From NCBI RefSeq assembly GCF_004795055.1, contig NZ_SSBJ01000055.1, positions 1-35,474 on the forward strand: a stretch of 35,474 nt of DNA, written 5' to 3'. The position numbers and the translations under genes are program-made. A model generated the notes under the pieces. It saw only the letters and a program-made list of their open reading frames with translations, searched no databases and was not told the DNA's origin. Shown piece after piece: positions 32,531 through 35,474 of this stretch. The number at the start of each line of letters is the position of its first letter. Within the stretch, counting starts at the first letter, position 1. The stretch is from Streptomyces sp. A1136 (GTDB lineage Bacteria > Actinomycetota > Actinomycetes > Streptomycetales > Streptomycetaceae).

Positions 32531-32950
32531 GCAGCCGCGACGCCGGCGCGGGGTCCGCTGGGACGCATACACAGTGGTCGGCGACGGGGGAGCGGTGCAT
32601 GCGCTGTAGGGCATTACCGCGGCCGGCCCACGGGCGCGGGTGGGTCCGGTGGCCGCCTGGTTGACCCTGCGGCGGGGCAACCACCCGCCGGTGCCGGCGG
32701 AGCGGGGCGTGGATACGCGCTGCCGAAAGCCGGCTCGGTTGACGTTCCCGGGTGGCCTGAGGTGCCGGTGGAGGCGTGTCGCTCCGGAGCTCGGTTCGGG
32801 TGTCGGTGGTGGGGGTGGCCCCTGGTGGGTCCGTGGGCCGGCGGGTGCACTTGTTGGGGCGGGCGGGTGACGTCCCGCTGCTGATGGGTGTCTGTGCACG
32901 TCCTCGGGCAGTTTCCCACGGGAAGAGGACTACTTCCGGGCGGGTGGCAG
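32531..32950. other. Intergenic before the P450 gene
   Basis: About 420 bases. Gly/Val-rich GGTGG-type runs occur at 32760-32860 but there is no gene, repeat unit or clear promoter that I can support. Confidence 0.4.
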
Positions 32951-34363
32951 ATGATGGAGTCGACTGGACCGGTGGCAGACCGGTGCCCTGTGCGTTCTTG
33001 GGCCGTGGAAGACCTGCCCGCGCTGGACTTCGACCCGTTTCTGAGAGTGTCGCTGCGGGAGATGCCGGTCTCCCGGATCCGGTTGCCGCACGGGGAAGGC
33101 GACTGTTGGCTGGTGACAGGGTATGACGACGTCAGGTTCGTGACCTCGGACCCCCGGTTCAGCCGGGACATCACCGGCCGCCCCATCCCGAAGATGACCA
33201 AGCACTTCGTCCCGATGGACCGAGCGGTCAGCTTCGTGGACCCACCTGGTCATGCCCGGGTACGCGCAGTGGTCGCCCCGGCGTTCACCCAGAGCAGTAT
33301 GGATCGGCTGAGGCCCCGCGCCCAGGCCGTCCTCGACCGGCTGGTGGACCGACTGGTGGCGGCCGGTCCGCCGGCCGACCTCGTGCGGCATGTCACCTCA
33401 CCGTTCCCTCTGGCGATGGTCAGTGAGCTGATCGGGGTGCCGCCCGCCGACCGCACCAGGATGCGTGAATGGGCGCAGACGCTCCTGACAAGGGCGTCCG
33501 ACGAGGCGGCGGCCGAGCGGGCCCGACAGGTCAAGGAGACCGCCGGCAGCTACTTCCGTGAACTGGCCGCGCAACGCCGTGCCGAACCGCAGGACGACCT
33601 GATGAGCGTGATGGTGGCCGCCGTCGACGACGGCCGGATCGACGAGGAGGAACTGCTGGCCCTCACCACGCTGATGCAGTTCAACGGCTGGCACGCCGTC
33701 TCCAACAACACCTCGAACATGGTGTACGCGCTGCTCACTCAGGACGGGCTGATGCGTCGGCTGCGGTCCGAGCCCGAGCTGGTGCCGAAGGCTGTGGAGG
33801 AGCTGCTGCGCTGGATCCCGCACAAACACGGTGTCGGACAGCCGAGGATCGCCACCGAGGACGTCGAGGTCGGCGGTTTCGTGATCCGTCGAGGGCAATT
33901 CGTCTACGTCTCGTACGTCGCCGCCAACTGGGACCAACGGGTCTACCCCGACCCCGCGCGGATCGACTTCGAGCGTCAGGGGCCGCGGCATCTGGCGTTC
34001 GGGCACGGCCCGCACTACTGCCTGGGACCGCTGCTGGCCCGCATGGAATCGGAAGTCTTGCTGTCCACCTTGATCAGCCGGTTGCCGGGACTACGACTGA
34101 CAGTCCCGGCGCAACAGGTGCGGTGGCAGACCGACGTACTCATCCGCGGACCGGTCGATCTGCCGGTGGCCTACGACGCCGCCGCCGCGTACCGCGCGCC
34201 ACGGTCGGCAACCCCTTACCGCACATTCGCCTCCAACGCGAGGAGGTGGAAACTGACCACGGGCCGCAGCCGGTGCCGGCTAGGGAGAGCTCCCACCGGA
34301 TGGGCCCGTGGGTGGACTGGGCACGCACGGATGGAATGGCCCGACTCCGCGGGCGACCGGTAG
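32951..34363 (+). CDS. Cytochrome P450 with atypical I-helix
   Basis: A 470-residue soluble P450. The heme loop FGHGPHYCLG is at 350-359 (Cys357 is the iron ligand), the ExxR motif is Glu284-Arg287 in EELLRW, and FVDPPGHARVR at 95-105 is the C-helix region. The I-helix, normally (A/G)Gx(D/E)T, reads NGWHAVSNNTSN at 245-256. The conserved acid is His and the conserved Thr is Ala, so the usual proton-delivery pair is absent. The last recognisable P450 residues are LPVAY near 408; about 60 further residues rich in Arg and Gly follow to the stop, probably a non-native extension. GGGTGG precedes ATG 32951. No ferredoxin, peptide synthetase or cyclodipeptide synthase gene is next to it inside the window. 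Confidence 0.88.
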   Translation: MMESTGPVADRCPVRSWAVEDLPALDFDPFLRVSLREMPVSRIRLPHGEGDCWLVTGYDDVRFVTSDPRFSRDITGRPIPKMTKHFVPMDRAVSFVDPPGHARVRAVVAPAFTQSSMDRLRPRAQAVLDRLVDRLVAAGPPADLVRHVTSPFPLAMVSELIGVPPADRTRMREWAQTLLTRASDEAAAERARQVKETAGSYFRELAAQRRAEPQDDLMSVMVAAVDDGRIDEEELLALTTLMQFNGWHAVSNNTSNMVYALLTQDGLMRRLRSEPELVPKAVEELLRWIPHKHGVGQPRIATEDVEVGGFVIRRGQFVYVSYVAANWDQRVYPDPARIDFERQGPRHLAFGHGPHYCLGPLLARMESEVLLSTLISRLPGLRLTVPAQQVRWQTDVLIRGPVDLPVAYDAAAAYRAPRSATPYRTFASNARRWKLTTGRSRCRLGRAPTGWARGWTGHARMEWPDSAGDR

Positions 34364-34982
34364 GAGCGGATGACTGCGTTCGATTGACTGCGTTCGATGC
34401 GTTGGCCGCGCGGGAGTGGGAGCTCGACCCGGCGCGGAGGCCGGAGACCGACTGCTGCTGTGGAAGCCGTCGAGGTCATGGCTCAGCGTGAATGCCGTCA
34501 ACCCGCCGGCCTTCCACGACATGGAGGTCGATCGGCGCTCGTTGTGCTGCTTGGACGGCAAGAGCGTCCGCTGTGGGTGGCAGATCCTTCGGTCTGTGGC
34601 TGGACCACCCCACCAGCAAGCCTGGCGGTGTGGATGGCTGTCCGCACGCCGATGACAACACCGGCCTTATACGGGAGCGGTTACCAAGGGGGCCTCGTGG
34701 CGCGGCGTGCACGTGCTCCGGTCCTGGCGGCTGTGGGTCTGCGGGCGTGCTGATCAGGCTGGGGTCGAGGACGTGCAACCAGCTTCCCGGGCCGCCACGC
34801 CGACCCGGACTATGTGAAGCGGCTGCCGACGACAAAGGTGCGGTGGGGCGTGGCGGGCAGCGGATGTCGCAGACACAGCCGCAGCCGGGACACATGTGGG
34901 AGGGAACCGGCGCTGTGACGAGGACGGAGTGCCGGTACCCGCCCCGCCGCAACACCAATGGCCCTATTACGGCTCTGGTCGC
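34364..34982. other. Intergenic, no recognisable gene
   Basis: About 620 bases between the P450 gene and the repeat protein gene, which converge. Open frames on both strands are short and without family motifs. The stretch may include decayed coding sequence. Confidence 0.4.
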
Positions 34983-35474
34983 TCAGCGCACACGTTCGAT
35001 GCGCGCGTGCCGGATCAGGTTCTTGCCCGGCTCCCGCACCTTGTCGAAGGCCGCGTTGTTGAGTAGGGCGCAGCTGCCCGACGGGCCGTTCACCGTCACC
35101 GTCGTCGCGTGACCGTTGTCGAGGTTCGTCACCTTGAGCTTCGTTCCCACCGGGAAGGTCGAGCTGCTCGCAGCCGGGGCTCCCGCCTCACCCGACAACG
35201 TCACCGTCGACCCCGGGCATACCACCTTCCCAGTCGCCGGTGGCACCTGAACACCCACCGAACTCGCCGTACCAGCGCCACCAGTGACGCGCTCGATGCG
35301 CGCGCGCCGGATCAGGTTCTTGCCCGGCTCTCGCACCTTGTCGAAGGCCGCGTTGTTGAGTAGGGCGCAGCTGCCCGACGGGCCGTTCACCGTCACCGTC
35401 GTCGCGTGACCGTTGTCGAGGTTCGTCACCTTGAGCTTCGTTCCCACCGGGAAGGTCGAGCTGCTCGCAGCCGG
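34983..35474 (-). CDS. Tandem-repeat protein, RlpA/double-psi beta-barrel-like repeats (5' end outside window)
   Basis: The minus-strand frame is open to the window edge, so this is the C-terminal part of a longer protein. It holds one full copy and one C-terminal copy of a repeat of 99 residues: FPVGTKLKVTNLDNGH, VTVNGPSGSC, LLNNAAFDKVREPGKNL, RARIERV, then a linker with VVCPGSTVTLSGEAGAP. The order GTKLKVTNLDNG, VTVNGP and a final RIERV recalls the RlpA-like barrel (GTxVxVTNxxNG, VxVxDRGP, aromatic/hydrophobic end), but the RlpA Asp before the Arg-Gly-Pro is not kept. Each repeat has two Cys, probably paired. It is likely exported, yet the signal would be outside the window. It ends at TGA 34983. 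Confidence 0.7.
   Translation of the reverse strand, partial: PAASSSTFPVGTKLKVTNLDNGHATTVTVNGPSGSCALLNNAAFDKVREPGKNLIRRARIERVTGGAGTASSVGVQVPPATGKVVCPGSTVTLSGEAGAPAASSSTFPVGTKLKVTNLDNGHATTVTVNGPSGSCALLNNAAFDKVREPGKNLIRHARIERVR
35012..35474. repeat. Near-identical 297-bp tandem repeat
   Basis: The sequence from 35012 reappears from 35309, an offset of 297 bp (99 codons), with only scattered single-base differences such as CTCCCG against CTCTCG near 35030 and 35327. The second copy is cut by the window edge. Confidence 0.9.

Noticed and set aside
30899..32899. 666-codon minus-strand frame
   Set aside because: Mostly antisense to the alpha/beta hydrolase; its end near 31000 looked somewhat protein-like but showed no family motif.

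Overview
The window is very GC-rich, actinobacterial DNA, most likely Streptomyces. The signs are strong third-position GC, GTG/TTG starts, an ECF41-type sigma factor with its signature C-terminal motifs, a CGNR zinc-finger protein, a SpoIIE-type PAS phosphatase, DUF4246 and WapI-like proteins, and a Tn3-family transposase of the actinobacterial kind. The mix of housekeeping-type genes (dihydrolipoyl dehydrogenase, initiator tRNA) with many decayed genes and transposon scraps suggests a variable or sub-arm region of a linear chromosome. That location is an inference.

Layout. 1-2539: the end of an inositol monophosphatase-like gene, an F420/NADP-oxidoreductase-like Rossmann protein, and convergent lpdA. 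2985-3693: two gene remnants meeting head to head (aldo/keto reductase tail, membrane-anchored protein tail). 3893-6101: a two-gene unit of NDH-2-like flavoprotein and ECF41 sigma factor, read from a promoter that matches the ECF41 consensus. 6348-6641: small membrane protein. 7216-10847: a tightly coupled pair of a STAND-like NTPase and a membrane-anchored type-I periplasmic-binding-fold protein. 11376-12720: a truncated SDR gene beside a frameshifted Tn3 transposase. 12830-14394: an SDR lacking its catalytic Tyr, divergent from a CGNR protein. 14480-14910: a broken PPOX-fold gene. 15175-17106: TetR regulator divergent from a ketoacyl synthase, with two matching 15-bp operators between them. 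17295-17560: IS5-type remnant. 17733-17809: initiator tRNA-Met with a 16-bp terminator stem.

18044-20777: a secreted protein, a deoxynucleoside kinase and a two-pore-type K+ channel with a coupled small membrane ORF. 21005-22309: PAS-SpoIIE phosphatase. 23540-24937: CLC chloride channel/transporter. 25321-25804: WapI-like protein with an apparent one-base frameshift near its start. 26051-27286: secreted serine hydrolase. 27470-27840: probable remnant of an ATP-dependent DNA ligase. 27911-28573: PlsC-type acyltransferase with a 14-codon leader ORF. 29133-30641: DUF4246 protein. 31310-32530: Tat-type secreted alpha/beta hydrolase. 32951-34363: cytochrome P450 with an atypical I-helix. 34983-end: a protein of near-identical tandem beta-barrel-like repeats, running off the window.

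How genes work together. Four local circuits can be read from the sequence: the ECF41 sigma factor probably drives its own operon; the TetR protein probably represses both itself and the ketoacyl synthase; the CGNR protein and the SDR share a short divergent promoter region in which both transcripts look leaderless; and the NTPase and anchored binding protein overlap by 4 bp and probably form a ligand-sensing pair. The last is the best candidate for an undescribed system. No CRISPR array, prophage or complete insertion sequence was seen.
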